Source: Altererythrobacter sp. (GTDB taxonomy: Bacteria; Pseudomonadota; Alphaproteobacteria; Sphingomonadales; Sphingomonadaceae). From it: DNA of 64,000 bases. Positions 34,303-43,128 of the stretch are shown here, piece by piece; position 1 is the stretch's first letter; each line of letters opens with the position of its first letter. A model generated the notes under the pieces. The model saw only the letters and a list, made by a program, of their open reading frames with translations, was not told where the DNA came from and made no database searches. The DNA lies in NCBI GenBank assembly GCA_031178065.1, contig JAPSJS010000002.1, positions 1 through 64,000 on the forward strand, written 5' to 3'. The translations under genes and the position numbers were made by a program.

Positions 34303-34788
34303 GTGCCGATGATCGAAACGCCCCATGGCCGGCTGGCCCAACGGCTTGCCCTGGGCGTGCCCGCACTGCTGCTCGCCGGCGCGTATCTCTCGCAGTACGG
34401 CTTCGGCCTCTATCCGTGCGAGATGTGCTGGTGGCAGCGCTGGCCGCATTTCGCCGCGCTCGCACTCGCGCTGCTCTCGACCATCGCGGCGCCCCGGCGG
34501 CTGTGGATCGCGCTGGCAGCGCTCGCCATCCTCGCCTCCGGCGCAATCGGTGCATTTCATGCCGGCGTCGAATACGGCTGGTGGGAAGGCGTGACGGCCT
34601 GTGCGGTCACCTCGGAGGCCGGCACCGGCGACCCGCTGCAAGCGATCATGAACGCGCCGATGGTCCGCTGCGATCAGGCACCCTGGACGCTGGCGGGCAT
34701 TTCGCTGGCAGGATGGAACTTCCTCCTCTCGGGTGCCGGCGGCGTCGCGATCCTCTGGTTGCTGGCGAAGGAGCGGAGCAGGTCATGA
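34303..34788 (+). CDS. dsbB: Disulfide bond formation protein DsbB
   Basis: A 161-residue four-helix inner-membrane protein that reoxidises DsbA using quinone. The two cysteine pairs are PCEMC (about residue 38) and a later pair in the second periplasmic loop (CAVTSEAG ... MVRC). GTG 34303 is preferred because GGAGG, which overlaps the ctpA stop codon, lies seven bases before it; ATG 34309 is the alternative. Overlaps coq7 by four bases. Confidence 0.9.
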   Translation: MPMIETPHGRLAQRLALGVPALLLAGAYLSQYGFGLYPCEMCWWQRWPHFAALALALLSTIAAPRRLWIALAALAILASGAIGAFHAGVEYGWWEGVTACAVTSEAGTGDPLQAIMNAPMVRCDQAPWTLAGISLAGWNFLLSGAGGVAILWLLAKERSRS

Positions 34789-35306
34789 CGAAGCAGGATA
34801 TCGCGCGGATGATCCGCGTCGACCAGGCGGGCGAGTTCGGCGCCACGCGCATCTACCAGGGGCAGCTCGACGTCATCGGGGACCGCGGCCCGCATGCGGC
34901 CGAGATCGCCGAAATGGCCGAGCAGGAGAAAGGGCACCGGGCAAAGTTCGACGCTCTAATGGCGCGGCGCGGTGTGCGTCCGACTGCGCTACAGCCGTTC
35001 TGGTCGGCGGCGGGGTACGCGCTTGGTGCGGGCACGGCGCTGATCGGGCCCGAGGCGGCAATGGCCTGCACCGCCGCGGTCGAGGAAGAGATCGACCGGC
35101 ACTATTCGCAGCAGCTCGACCAGCTTGCCGAAAGCGGCGCCGATCCCGAACTTACGGCGATGATCGACGAGTTCCGCGAGGACGAGCGCGCACACCGCGA
35201 CGCCGCGCTCGCCGCAGGGGCAGAACGGGCGCCGGCTTATCCGCTGCTCACCGGCGCCATCCGCCTCGGCTGCCGCGTTGCGATCAAGCTCGCGGAACGG
35301 GTCTGA
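34785..35306 (+). CDS. coq7: Demethoxyubiquinone hydroxylase Coq7
   Basis: A 173-residue di-iron monooxygenase performing the penultimate step of ubiquinone synthesis. The carboxylate/histidine ligands are in QAGEFGATRIYQG, EMAEQEKGHRAKF, EEEIDRHY and FREDERAHRDAAL. Length is normal for bacterial Coq7. The ATGA overlap with dsbB suggests coupling; both gene products depend on ubiquinone. Confidence 0.95.
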   Translation: MTKQDIARMIRVDQAGEFGATRIYQGQLDVIGDRGPHAAEIAEMAEQEKGHRAKFDALMARRGVRPTALQPFWSAAGYALGAGTALIGPEAAMACTAAVEEEIDRHYSQQLDQLAESGADPELTAMIDEFREDERAHRDAALAAGAERAPAYPLLTGAIRLGCRVAIKLAERV

Positions 35307-35410
35307 CGGGGCCGCAGGCGGGAACCGCTTTCGCCCTCCGCACGCTTCATATAGAGTTCACGGCCTGCGCCCGAGGGGTGATGGGCCACGTAGATTAGGA
35401 TAGCCATCGC

Positions 35411-36025
35411 ATGAAGTCGCTTCTCGCTGCATTCGCGCTTTCCGGCGCCGCACTACTCGCCAGTCCGCTCGCGGCACAGGCGACGGCGGAGGACGTTCCT
35501 GACGATGTACGCATGTCGGTCGTCTATGGCGAAGATGCCGCGCCGCCGTGCCCCGAAGGGGAAATCTGCGTCGTTGCCCGTCTGCCCGAATCAGAGCGTT
35601 TCCGTATCCCGGAAACACTACGCTCCAGCGACGACCCCGCGAACACAGCCTGGACCCGGCGCGTCGAATCGCTCGAGATGATCGGCGACTTCGGTACGCT
35701 CTCCTGCTCCACCGCTGGCGCAGGCGGTTTCACCGGCTGTACCCAGGACCTGATCCGCCGCGCCTATGGCGAGCAGGCGACGAGCGCGAGCGTCCGCTTC
35801 AGCGAACTCATCGCCGCCGCTCGCGCGGAACGCCTGTCCACCATCGACGAATCGGCCGCTGCCGAGCAGGAACGCGTCGAGCAGATCGAACGCGAATACA
35901 TGGAACGCCTCGAACGCGAGCGCGAAGCCGAACTGCCCGACGAGCAGAACCCCGAAATCCTGCCCAGCGAAGACGCCGAGCCGATCATGGACGCTCCTGA
36001 ACCGCAGGAAACGCCGCAAAGCTGA
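35411..36025 (+). CDS. Secreted acidic hypothetical protein
   Basis: A 204-residue protein with a signal peptide (MKSLLAAFALSGAALLASPLA, cut after about residue 22). The mature part has a four-cysteine globular section (CPEGEIC at about residue 48 and CSTAG/GCTQD at about 98-110) and a long Glu/Arg coiled coil (about residues 140-185), then a very acidic tail. Not assigned to a family; probably restricted to sphingomonads. Function unknown. Confidence 0.7.
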   Translation: MKSLLAAFALSGAALLASPLAAQATAEDVPDDVRMSVVYGEDAAPPCPEGEICVVARLPESERFRIPETLRSSDDPANTAWTRRVESLEMIGDFGTLSCSTAGAGGFTGCTQDLIRRAYGEQATSASVRFSELIAAARAERLSTIDESAAAEQERVEQIEREYMERLEREREAELPDEQNPEILPSEDAEPIMDAPEPQETPQS

Positions 36026-36042
36026 GGTGGCGATTACTCAAG

Positions 36043-36086
36043 TCCGCTAGCAGCTGGTAGCGGATCTACGGTCTCAGACGCCGTAG
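36043..36086. terminator. Double hairpin between convergent genes
   Basis: TCCGCTA (36043-36049) pairs perfectly with TAGCGGA (36058-36064), and CTACGG (36066-36071) with CCGTAG (36081-36086), the second reaching into the epimerase gene end. No long T-run on either strand. Likely a two-way transcript end marking the left edge of the polysaccharide locus. Confidence 0.4.
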
Positions 36087-37087
36087 TAGTCACGATACCA
36101 GCCGACGAACTGGCGGATGCCTTCCTTCACGTCAGTCTGGGGGCGATAACCGGAAAGTTCCTGCAGCAGCGTCGCATCCGCCCAGGTGGCGGGCACGTCG
36201 CCCTTCTGCATGTCCATGAAGTTCGTCACCGCTTCACGCCCGCATTCGGCTTCAATCGCCTCGACGAAGTCCATCAGGCGGACCTTGTCGCTATTGCCGA
36301 TATTGACCACGCGGAACGGCGCTGCGGGCGAGAGGCTGTCGTACTCCGCGATGTCCGCGGCACTCTCCGGGCGCTCCGGCACGGCGTCGATCAGCAGGCG
36401 GATGCCGCGCACCAGGTCGGTCACGTAGGTAAAGTCGCGGTACATCTCACCGTGGTTGTAGATGTCGATCGGCGTGCCTTCGAGAATGCCCTTGGTGAAC
36501 TTGAACAGCGCCATGTCCGGCCGGCCCCACGGGCCGTAAACCGTGAAGAAGCGAAACATTGTCGTCGGCAGGTCCCACAGATGCGCGTAGCTATGCGCCA
36601 TCGACTCGTTCGCCTTCTTGGTCGCGGCGTAGAGCGTGAGCTGCGTGTCGCACTTCTCGCGCTCGTCGAATGGCATCTCCTCGTTCGCGCCGTAGACCGA
36701 GCTCGTACTGGCCATCAGCAGATGCTCGATCTGGAGTTCGCGCGCGCACTCCATCACATTGAACGTGCCGACGATATTCGCGTCGATGTAAGCACGCGGA
36801 TTCTCCAGCGAATATCGCACCCCGGCCTGCGCCGCGAGATGGACGATCACGTCCGGCCGCTCCGCCATGGCAATAGCGTGGAGCTTGTCGAAATCCTCCA
36901 GCATTCCGACGTTTGCGCTGAAGTGCTCATGCTGCAGCAGCATCTGATGCCGCCGCTCCTTGATCCTGACGTCGTAGTAATCGGTCATCCCGTCGTAGCC
37001 GACGACGGCGAGACCTTCCTCAAGCAGCAGTTTAGACAAGTGGAAGCCGATAAAGCCGGCGCTGCCGGTGACGAGGACCTTGCGCAT
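36074..37087 (-). CDS. Nucleotide-sugar epimerase, UDP-glucuronate 4-epimerase-like
   Basis: A 337-residue extended short-chain dehydrogenase. NAD motif TGSAGFIGFHL (about 8-18), active-site SSVYG and YAATK (YxxxK, about 150). The ADYYDVR-like loop (GMTDYYDVRIKERR) and TVYGPWGRPDMALFKF place it with UDP-glucuronate 4-epimerases making UDP-galacturonate for capsules and lipopolysaccharide. ATG 37087. Last gene of the minus arm of the polysaccharide locus. Confidence 0.9.
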   Translation of the reverse strand: MRKVLVTGSAGFIGFHLSKLLLEEGLAVVGYDGMTDYYDVRIKERRHQMLLQHEHFSANVGMLEDFDKLHAIAMAERPDVIVHLAAQAGVRYSLENPRAYIDANIVGTFNVMECARELQIEHLLMASTSSVYGANEEMPFDEREKCDTQLTLYAATKKANESMAHSYAHLWDLPTTMFRFFTVYGPWGRPDMALFKFTKGILEGTPIDIYNHGEMYRDFTYVTDLVRGIRLLIDAVPERPESAADIAEYDSLSPAAPFRVVNIGNSDKVRLMDFVEAIEAECGREAVTNFMDMQKGDVPATWADATLLQELSGYRPQTDVKEGIRQFVGWYRDYYGV

Positions 37088-37159
37088 TGCTCTCACTTTA
37101 CCTGTCTCAAGCGCCCCTGCTCGAGGCTGCCGATGCAATCGCCTGAGGAGGAAGGCCCT

Positions 37160-38347
37160 TCATTCGCTGGTGGCGATGGTGAGTGGCGCAATGCTGCCGG
37201 TGATCCGTTGGCCATACGACCACGCCCGGCCCGATAGCGAAATCTCGACGAAGTCGCAGTCGGCCGGCAGAATGGCATTGAGCGTTATCTTACCCCCAGC
37301 GAGGTTTTCCTGCGCAATCGGGGAGTCGCCACCAACACACGCGACGGCGATCTCCAGCCTGTCTGCCTGCTGCTGCGGCCTCAGATCATGTCGCCCGCTG
37401 ATGCTGAGCGCTCGCGAGGCTGCTGGCAGGATCCGCTTCGCGAATACGCCGCCCTTGCCACGTGCAATCGTCAGCTGAAGCTCTTCCTCCCCGCCGACGA
37501 CCTGCGCCCGCAAGCCGGGCTGGTCCGCCAAAGTCCAGTCGAACGGCGGGATTTCAGAGCTCCAGCCGTCGCCCTCATCGGTACGCTGCGTCGACAGGTC
37601 TGCGTAGAGATCGTAAGCGAGGTCGAGCTCCCCCGAGCTTGCGAAGGCGTGCACGAGCCTTCGGTCGGTGTTCGGATCGACAACGTCGTCGGGTAGTCGT
37701 TGCCGGACGAGGCCGAGATTTCCAAGTGCGTCCTTGTCGCGTGCCGCCGTAACGAGGAAGCCGTTGGCCCAATCGGGCCCTGTCCCGAGAATGTCTACGA
37801 ACGTTTCCACTGAACGTGGGTCGCGAAGTGCCTGTGTCAGTGCCACATAGGCAGCCGGCCGCTGCTCGACGCGAACTTGAAGAATCTGATTGAGAACCCG
37901 GATGGCACTGTCGAGATCGTCCGCTCGTAGGTGGAAGTTGAGGAGCATGCCTTGGAGCAGGGTGTCGCGGCGGCTGATCTTGGCCGCTGCGCCCCAAAAT
38001 GCCGCGCTCCCGTTATCGGGCTGCGCAGCGCCAATTACCGCGAGCGCACCGGGCACCAGCGGCTGGCGCTGATAGGCATCGAGAGCGAGATCCACGATCC
38101 ATTCGGCCGGCGGCGCGGCTTCCGCAGGATCTTGGGCGAGCTGTCCCTGGTACGCGGCTTTCGCGAAGTGAGCCCGTGCCGAACCATCCCAAGGTGCAAT
38201 TGCCGCCGCCTTGTCGGGCTGACCGTCCTCGCCCAAGATAGCCAGTGTCTGCGCGACGGAAAGAACCGCAAGAACGGGAAATACCAGGACCACCAGCGCT
38301 AGACGCAGGCGGCTCGGCCGTGTCTCAGGTGCGTGCGGCATTCGCAT
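37160..38347 (-). CDS. Unassigned membrane-anchored protein of the polysaccharide locus
   Basis: A 395-residue protein with one N-terminal membrane segment (about residues 14-37) and an otherwise periplasmic, helical body rich in Ala/Leu repeats that resembles a tetratricopeptide-like array (residues about 50-260), then a beta-rich C-terminal part. No family recognised. It overlaps the BY-kinase gene by 23 bases, so it is probably translated with it and takes part in chain-length control or assembly of the exporter; that role is inference. Confidence 0.65.
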   Translation of the reverse strand: MRMPHAPETRPSRLRLALVVLVFPVLAVLSVAQTLAILGEDGQPDKAAAIAPWDGSARAHFAKAAYQGQLAQDPAEAAPPAEWIVDLALDAYQRQPLVPGALAVIGAAQPDNGSAAFWGAAAKISRRDTLLQGMLLNFHLRADDLDSAIRVLNQILQVRVEQRPAAYVALTQALRDPRSVETFVDILGTGPDWANGFLVTAARDKDALGNLGLVRQRLPDDVVDPNTDRRLVHAFASSGELDLAYDLYADLSTQRTDEGDGWSSEIPPFDWTLADQPGLRAQVVGGEEELQLTIARGKGGVFAKRILPAASRALSISGRHDLRPQQQADRLEIAVACVGGDSPIAQENLAGGKITLNAILPADCDFVEISLSGRAWSYGQRITGSIAPLTIATSE

Positions 38348-40475
38348 CGTTTACGGTTTCGCCATAGCCGTATCCATATCCGTATCCATAGCCATATCCG
38401 TAGGCCGAGTTGCGGTCATCGAGCTTGGTCACAATCGCGCCATAGACCTTCGCATTGGCGGCGCGCAGGCGGCGCAGCGCATTGTCGATGGCGCGGATCT
38501 TTACGTCGTTAGACTCGATGACGTAGACCACGCCTTGAACCGCGGTGGAGATTTCCAGCGCATCGGCGAGGCCGAGAACCGGTGGGCCGTCCACCAGGAT
38601 GAAATCGTAACTCTGCTCGAGCTTTGCGATCAACTGAGCAAGCCCATCGGTCGCCAGAAGGTCGGCGGGATTCGGCGGCATCATCCCGCTGGGGATTAGG
38701 TCGAACCCATGCTCCTCTATCGGAATGGTGACCGTTTGGGGATCCCTTTCGCCGACGAGAAGACTGCTCAAGCCGGCATCCTTCGAAGCCTGCTTGCCGA
38801 GGAAATCGACGAGCGCCGTGTTGCGAAGGTCGGCATCGATAAGCAGCGTCCGCTTGCCGAGCTGGGCGAAGCTGCGGCAGATCGCGACCGATGTCAGCGA
38901 CTTCCCCTCGTTGGGACGGGTGCTGGTGAGCATCAGCGATTTCGGCGCACCCTGGGGCGTCAGGAAGGAGATGTTCGAACGCGCTGCCACATAAGCCTCG
39001 GATAGCTCCGAACTGCGCCGGCGAAGCTCATCGAGCAGATCGTCCTGCTCCACCCTCGGGATTAGGCCGAGTGTCGGCAGACCGAACAGGCGCTGAACGT
39101 CGTTGGGATCTCTGATAGTTCTATCCATCGTTTCGCGGAGGAAGACAACCGCTGCAGCGACAGCGGCGGCGACGAGCAGTGCCAGTGCCAGGTTCAAGAC
39201 CAGCGAAGGCTTGTAGGGCTTCTCCGCCGGAAGCGCAGGTTGGACTAGTGTCATATTGTTTTTGCCAGCGCCGGCGGCCTCAAGCTCCTTTGAACGCTGC
39301 AGGAGCGCGTCGTAGAGTTGCCGATTGGTATCCACTTCACGCTTCAGGATTCCGTACTGAATTCCGCCGCCTTGCTGTGAAAGAAAACGATCTTGGACGG
39401 CCTGCACTTGCGCCTGTAGCTCCGCCTCTTCGCTACGTGCTTGGCGATATGCCGCCTCCAGGCCCGAAATATCGCGACCCTGCGAAGAGGCGATAGACTC
39501 GCGGATCGCCTCCACCTCGGATTGAGCCGCTTGAACCTCCGGATAGGCGGGGCCGAAATTTGCGCTCAGGCTGGCTAGCTTCGCCTCCGCCGCGGCCAGC
39601 ATGCTCCGGAGCTGACTTGATGCTGCACGGGTTTCGGCCGTGGTGGCCTTAGCTCTCAGCGCGCTTTCAGCGGCTATCCTTTCTGCGGTCGCTTGTGCCA
39701 AGGCCTGGTTGAGAGTCGTTAGAGTATCCCCAATCAGGGATCGTGCGGCGCTGCTGCTATCGTCGTCGTTTACTCCGGTATCGACAATGACGATCTGGTT
39801 TGCGTTTGCGTAATCGACCAGTTCCTTCTCCGACTGAGCAAGCCGTTCGCGCAGCTCCGCGATCTGGTCACGCAAGTAACGTCGCGCATCTATATTGGCG
39901 CCGAAGCGCTTTTCGTAATTCGCCGCAAGAAACTGCTCGGCCCAGATATTCGCGATCTCTGCGGAGAGGCTACGGTTGGGACTGGAGAAGTGCACGTTCA
40001 CCAGATTGGAGAGTCGTACGGGATCGATGCTGATATGCTCAAGAAGGATCTCGACCGCCTCACGTCGTTCTAGCGGAGCCTCTGGATCGTCAGCAAATGC
40101 ATCGCGAAATGCCTCTGACGCTGTCAGATTGGCCGCATCTACCACTGCTTCGGCAAGAAAGCGCGATCCAAGCAATTCATACTGTGTTTGGAAATACTGC
40201 TCGTCGGCTTGCAGTTCCTCAATCTCGGTTTGATCTATATTCGTCACGTTCGCGGTTGCGCGGCTGATCTCTATGACTGCCGTGCTACGGTATTGCGGCA
40301 TCGAGAGCAGCGTTACGAGGAGCCCGAGCACGAGCCCCCCCGCAAGTATTCCTGCGATCAGAAGGCGTGAATTGATAGCTTGGCGCCAATATTGCTCGAA
40401 TGCAAGAATTCCTGAATTCTCGTCCGCCCCTTCGGCCCTCGCCGGCTGCGCGGAATATGTGACTGCGTCTGCCAT
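38325..40475 (-). CDS. Polysaccharide co-polymerase with BY-kinase domain (Wzc-like)
   Basis: A 716-residue inner-membrane protein that controls polymer length. Two membrane segments (about 36-57 and 415-440) enclose a large coiled-coil periplasmic region with the Wzz signature. The cytoplasmic tyrosine kinase has RPNEGKSLTSVA (Walker A), LLIDADLR (A-prime) and FILVDGPPVLGLAD (Walker B). The C-terminus carries seven Tyr-Gly repeats, the autophosphorylation cluster. Regulated by its own phosphorylation, presumably with a cognate phosphatase not in this window. Confidence 0.95.
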   Translation of the reverse strand: MADAVTYSAQPARAEGADENSGILAFEQYWRQAINSRLLIAGILAGGLVLGLLVTLLSMPQYRSTAVIEISRATANVTNIDQTEIEELQADEQYFQTQYELLGSRFLAEAVVDAANLTASEAFRDAFADDPEAPLERREAVEILLEHISIDPVRLSNLVNVHFSSPNRSLSAEIANIWAEQFLAANYEKRFGANIDARRYLRDQIAELRERLAQSEKELVDYANANQIVIVDTGVNDDDSSSAARSLIGDTLTTLNQALAQATAERIAAESALRAKATTAETRAASSQLRSMLAAAEAKLASLSANFGPAYPEVQAAQSEVEAIRESIASSQGRDISGLEAAYRQARSEEAELQAQVQAVQDRFLSQQGGGIQYGILKREVDTNRQLYDALLQRSKELEAAGAGKNNMTLVQPALPAEKPYKPSLVLNLALALLVAAAVAAAVVFLRETMDRTIRDPNDVQRLFGLPTLGLIPRVEQDDLLDELRRRSSELSEAYVAARSNISFLTPQGAPKSLMLTSTRPNEGKSLTSVAICRSFAQLGKRTLLIDADLRNTALVDFLGKQASKDAGLSSLLVGERDPQTVTIPIEEHGFDLIPSGMMPPNPADLLATDGLAQLIAKLEQSYDFILVDGPPVLGLADALEISTAVQGVVYVIESNDVKIRAIDNALRRLRAANAKVYGAIVTKLDDRNSAYGYGYGYGYGYGYGETVNDANAART
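38361..38402 (-). repeat. Hexanucleotide array encoding (Tyr-Gly)7
   Basis: Seven 6-bp units (TAY-GGM on the minus strand) give seven Tyr-Gly pairs at the BY-kinase tail. Unit changes would keep the frame because each is six bases, so copy number could vary among strains without inactivating the protein. Confidence 0.85.
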
Positions 40476-40493
40476 TGATTTCTTCTCGACCGA

Positions 40494-41204
40494 TTAGTTG
40501 CCAATGCGATCGATCAAGATCGCGCTCGATGTCAGCAGGGGCACGAACTGCAGAATGGTTTCCAGACGTCGGCGTGCTGGAGAATCGCCAACGGTGACGA
40601 TATCGTCGGCGTAGATCCGGGGATCCGGATAGTTGCCGCGCTGGATCGCCTCGATGTTGTAGACACCGATGTAGGTTGTGTCGCCGACGGTGCGCATCAC
40701 CACGACGTCGTCGGTCTTGGCGTACTCCGCGAGGCCGCCGGCATTGTTGATCGTCCGCGCAAGTGTCCGGGAAAGTCGTGCCGGATACGCACCCGGTTTT
40801 TTGACCTCTCCGCCGACGGACACCGTCGGCTGCGACAACTCAGCAGGAATCACGCTGACGCTTGGATCGCGAAGAAATCTGCCCGCCAGTCTCTGGGCGA
40901 TCTTCTCGCCCACCCCGGTTGCGGATTCACCCTCCACGTTGATAGCGCCGATCAACGGGAAATCCAGATTTCCCCCGTCATCCACGATATAGGTACCGCT
41001 CAACGGCTCGGAGTTCAGAACAGTGATTTCAAGCTGATCACCCGGTTGCACTCGGGTGACATAGCCGCCCTCCGGCGGTGGGAGGCTATCGAGGTCAGTT
41101 AATTCAATACCAGGCGCCATTGCCACGGAACGATCCTTGCCGGCGCACCCGGCAAGCAGGCCGGCCGCCGCAAGGCAGACGAGGAAATACCTGATTGTTG
41201 ACAT
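40494..41204 (-). CDS. Polysaccharide export lipoprotein (Wza/BexD family)
   Basis: A 236-residue outer-membrane or periplasmic export protein. Lipoprotein signal ending LLAGC (about residue 20), a PES domain (VTRVQPGDQLEITV to about residue 130) and one SLBB domain (TVSVGGEVKKPGAYP). Shorter than E. coli Wza (379 residues), so it has fewer SLBB domains. ATG 41204 is preferred; ATGs at 41225 and 41231 are alternatives. Situated between the BY-kinase and the Wzy-like gene. Confidence 0.9.
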   Translation of the reverse strand: MSTIRYFLVCLAAAGLLAGCAGKDRSVAMAPGIELTDLDSLPPPEGGYVTRVQPGDQLEITVLNSEPLSGTYIVDDGGNLDFPLIGAINVEGESATGVGEKIAQRLAGRFLRDPSVSVIPAELSQPTVSVGGEVKKPGAYPARLSRTLARTINNAGGLAEYAKTDDVVVMRTVGDTTYIGVYNIEAIQRGNYPDPRIYADDIVTVGDSPARRRLETILQFVPLLTSSAILIDRIGN

Positions 41205-41280
41205 TCTCTTCGTCCAATTTCGCATCTGCATCGAGCACTTACCGGAGCGCTTTCGATAAGCAACCCGGGTCTTCGTAAAT

Positions 41281-42792
41281 TTAGGAGCTTTGTTCGGAGC
41301 GTTGCCTCGTCTTTGTACCGCGCGGACCGTGTTCCCTTGGAGGGGCATCCGTAACGTATGATCCTTTGCTAGCCCAGATCGCGAGCAGAACTGCATAGCT
41401 CGCCAATGCCGGGACACGCAGGGGATAGTCGATGAGCGATGCGATGAACAGGATCGCCAGTGCGATCAGCGCTGCAGCCGGCCCGATGTTAGCGCGAATC
41501 TCGGCTTTCCGTTCGCGCCATATCGCCCACCCGCGAGCGGTGAAAAGCATAATGCCGAAGAGCAGGATCAGAGCTCCCAATAGACCGCCGGTCATCAGCA
41601 CTTCCAGTAAATCGTTGTGCGCGTGGTTCACATATTCCGGCCTGAGAAGCGCATCAGATTCGTGCATACGATAGACATCGTCGAACGAGCCAATCCCTGT
41701 CCCCCATGGGAACGCGTCGACGGCGATTCGCCAGGTTGCCGGCAATAGATCGGCGCGCGTGTCCGCGATCGGGTCTGAGCCGATGAGCCGTTCAAAAGCT
41801 CGATCGCGCCCGAGACCGATGGTGACAAGGCCGAGCCCCGCCACAACCACCGCAGCAACCGCTGCAGGAGCAATGCGCGCCAATGCGGAAGATCGGCGTG
41901 TACGCCGTCTGGCACCCGCAGATGTGATCGCGGTGATAAGCACGGCAGTGACGCATACCGAAAGGACGAGCGTCAGCAACCCAGCGCGTGATCCCGTTAT
42001 CAGAATCAACGGAATGAGCAGCAGCATGCCACCAGTAGCCATTGCGCTGCGCTTGCCTTTGGTGGTTCCTATGTCTTTCCACGACCCCTGCGCGAGTTGC
42101 ACCCAACAGTACATCATCGGGATCAGACTGGCGAGGAAAACGGCTTGATGATTGCGATTGGCGAACAGCCCCACTGGCGAGCCATAACTCGTCAGGCTGT
42201 AGAGGTACAGCGGCCCGCGCGGATTGCCCATAAGTTGCAATAAGCCCCAGAGAGCCGTCAACACACCCAGCCCCAGAATGAAGGTCAACAATCTCTCGCG
42301 CTGCCGCGCGTCAAGCTGGATGGCGAGGATCAGAACAGCACAAGGGGCGGCCAACGCAAACAGAGCATTGCGAGTTGTCTGAGGATCCAGAGTCAGCGGC
42401 CGCCACTGATCATTCAGCCCCAGCAATGCATCTAAATCCGCGACGACCTCCCGTCCTGGGAACGACTGCCAAACCCCGGGCGGCAGGGGGATGAGATGAA
42501 CCGTGGTCAGGACCACGGTAGTCCCTGCTATCGTGACGAGGGGCCAGTAACGGCGAATATGCTCCCGTGAGAGTGTGAGCAGCCCGTATCCTAGAGCAAG
42601 CAACGAGACGGGGCGCAGCAGGATCAGCGATTGCATGTCGGCCCGCGAACTGCCGCCGGTCAGAAAAATGACGATCAGGAATGCGCAAAGTACCCCTAGT
42701 CGGGCCCGTGAAGACAGGGCCCTCTCCAGAAAGCGCGCGCGAGCTCGCGCGCGCTTCGGTCGGTTCGAAGAAGCGTGTGCCGTCTCCATCAT
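41281..42792 (-). CDS. Wzy/O-antigen-ligase-family membrane protein (first copy)
   Basis: A 503-residue protein with about 11-12 membrane segments. The Wzy_C-type motif YVNHAHNDLLEVLMTGG lies near the C-terminus (about residue 395), with an arginine-rich cytoplasmic N-terminus. Such proteins polymerise repeat units or ligate glycans to lipid A or protein. The arrangement beside Wza and Wzc favours the polymerase role, but a second Wzy-like protein is encoded at 48894. ATG 42792 or 42789. Divergent from the CapD gene. Confidence 0.85.
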   Translation of the reverse strand: MMETAHASSNRPKRARARARFLERALSSRARLGVLCAFLIVIFLTGGSSRADMQSLILLRPVSLLALGYGLLTLSREHIRRYWPLVTIAGTTVVLTTVHLIPLPPGVWQSFPGREVVADLDALLGLNDQWRPLTLDPQTTRNALFALAAPCAVLILAIQLDARQRERLLTFILGLGVLTALWGLLQLMGNPRGPLYLYSLTSYGSPVGLFANRNHQAVFLASLIPMMYCWVQLAQGSWKDIGTTKGKRSAMATGGMLLLIPLILITGSRAGLLTLVLSVCVTAVLITAITSAGARRRTRRSSALARIAPAAVAAVVVAGLGLVTIGLGRDRAFERLIGSDPIADTRADLLPATWRIAVDAFPWGTGIGSFDDVYRMHESDALLRPEYVNHAHNDLLEVLMTGGLLGALILLFGIMLFTARGWAIWRERKAEIRANIGPAAALIALAILFIASLIDYPLRVPALASYAVLLAIWASKGSYVTDAPPREHGPRGTKTRQRSEQSS

Positions 42793-43128
42793 CCAATTTT
42801 ATGGTCAGCCGGCGCGCGCCCGCGGACGCCGAATTGGCGGGCGGACAGGCGGCGGCGCAAGATCGTCGCGAACATTGCCGTTCTCTCGCAGCCGCACTTA
42901 TCGAGGTCAAGACGCGCCTCGGCCTCGCTGGCGCTTCGCGGACCTGACGTTGTCTTCCACTGGACGCGCGCGCGACACGCGCCATCGTGCCGGCGGTGAC
43001 GAGGGTTTGCCAGAACCTTCAAGTCACCTATTGCGCCTTGATCATTGTGGAACAGGCGCCCTCCTCGAAGTTTTTTGGGGTGCAGCCTGTCACGGCAGGT
43101 GTCTAGAGACGAAGAGGTCGGCTCCGGG
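42793..43128. other. 336-bp divergent control region of the polysaccharide locus
   Basis: Separates the minus arm (wzy, wza, wzc) from the plus arm (capD onward). No coding frame with family resemblance is seen. It must carry promoters for both arms. A TTTTTTGGGG stretch lies at about 43070-43080. Operator sites could not be identified. Confidence 0.5.

Noticed and set aside
38361-38402. Frame-shifting phase-variation tract in the BY-kinase gene
   Set aside because: The unit is six bases, so slippage cannot cause a frameshift; only copy-number change is possible.
42793-43128. Possible small gene in the divergent EPS control region
   Set aside because: Open frames there are rich in Arg and lack starts, ribosome sites and family resemblance.
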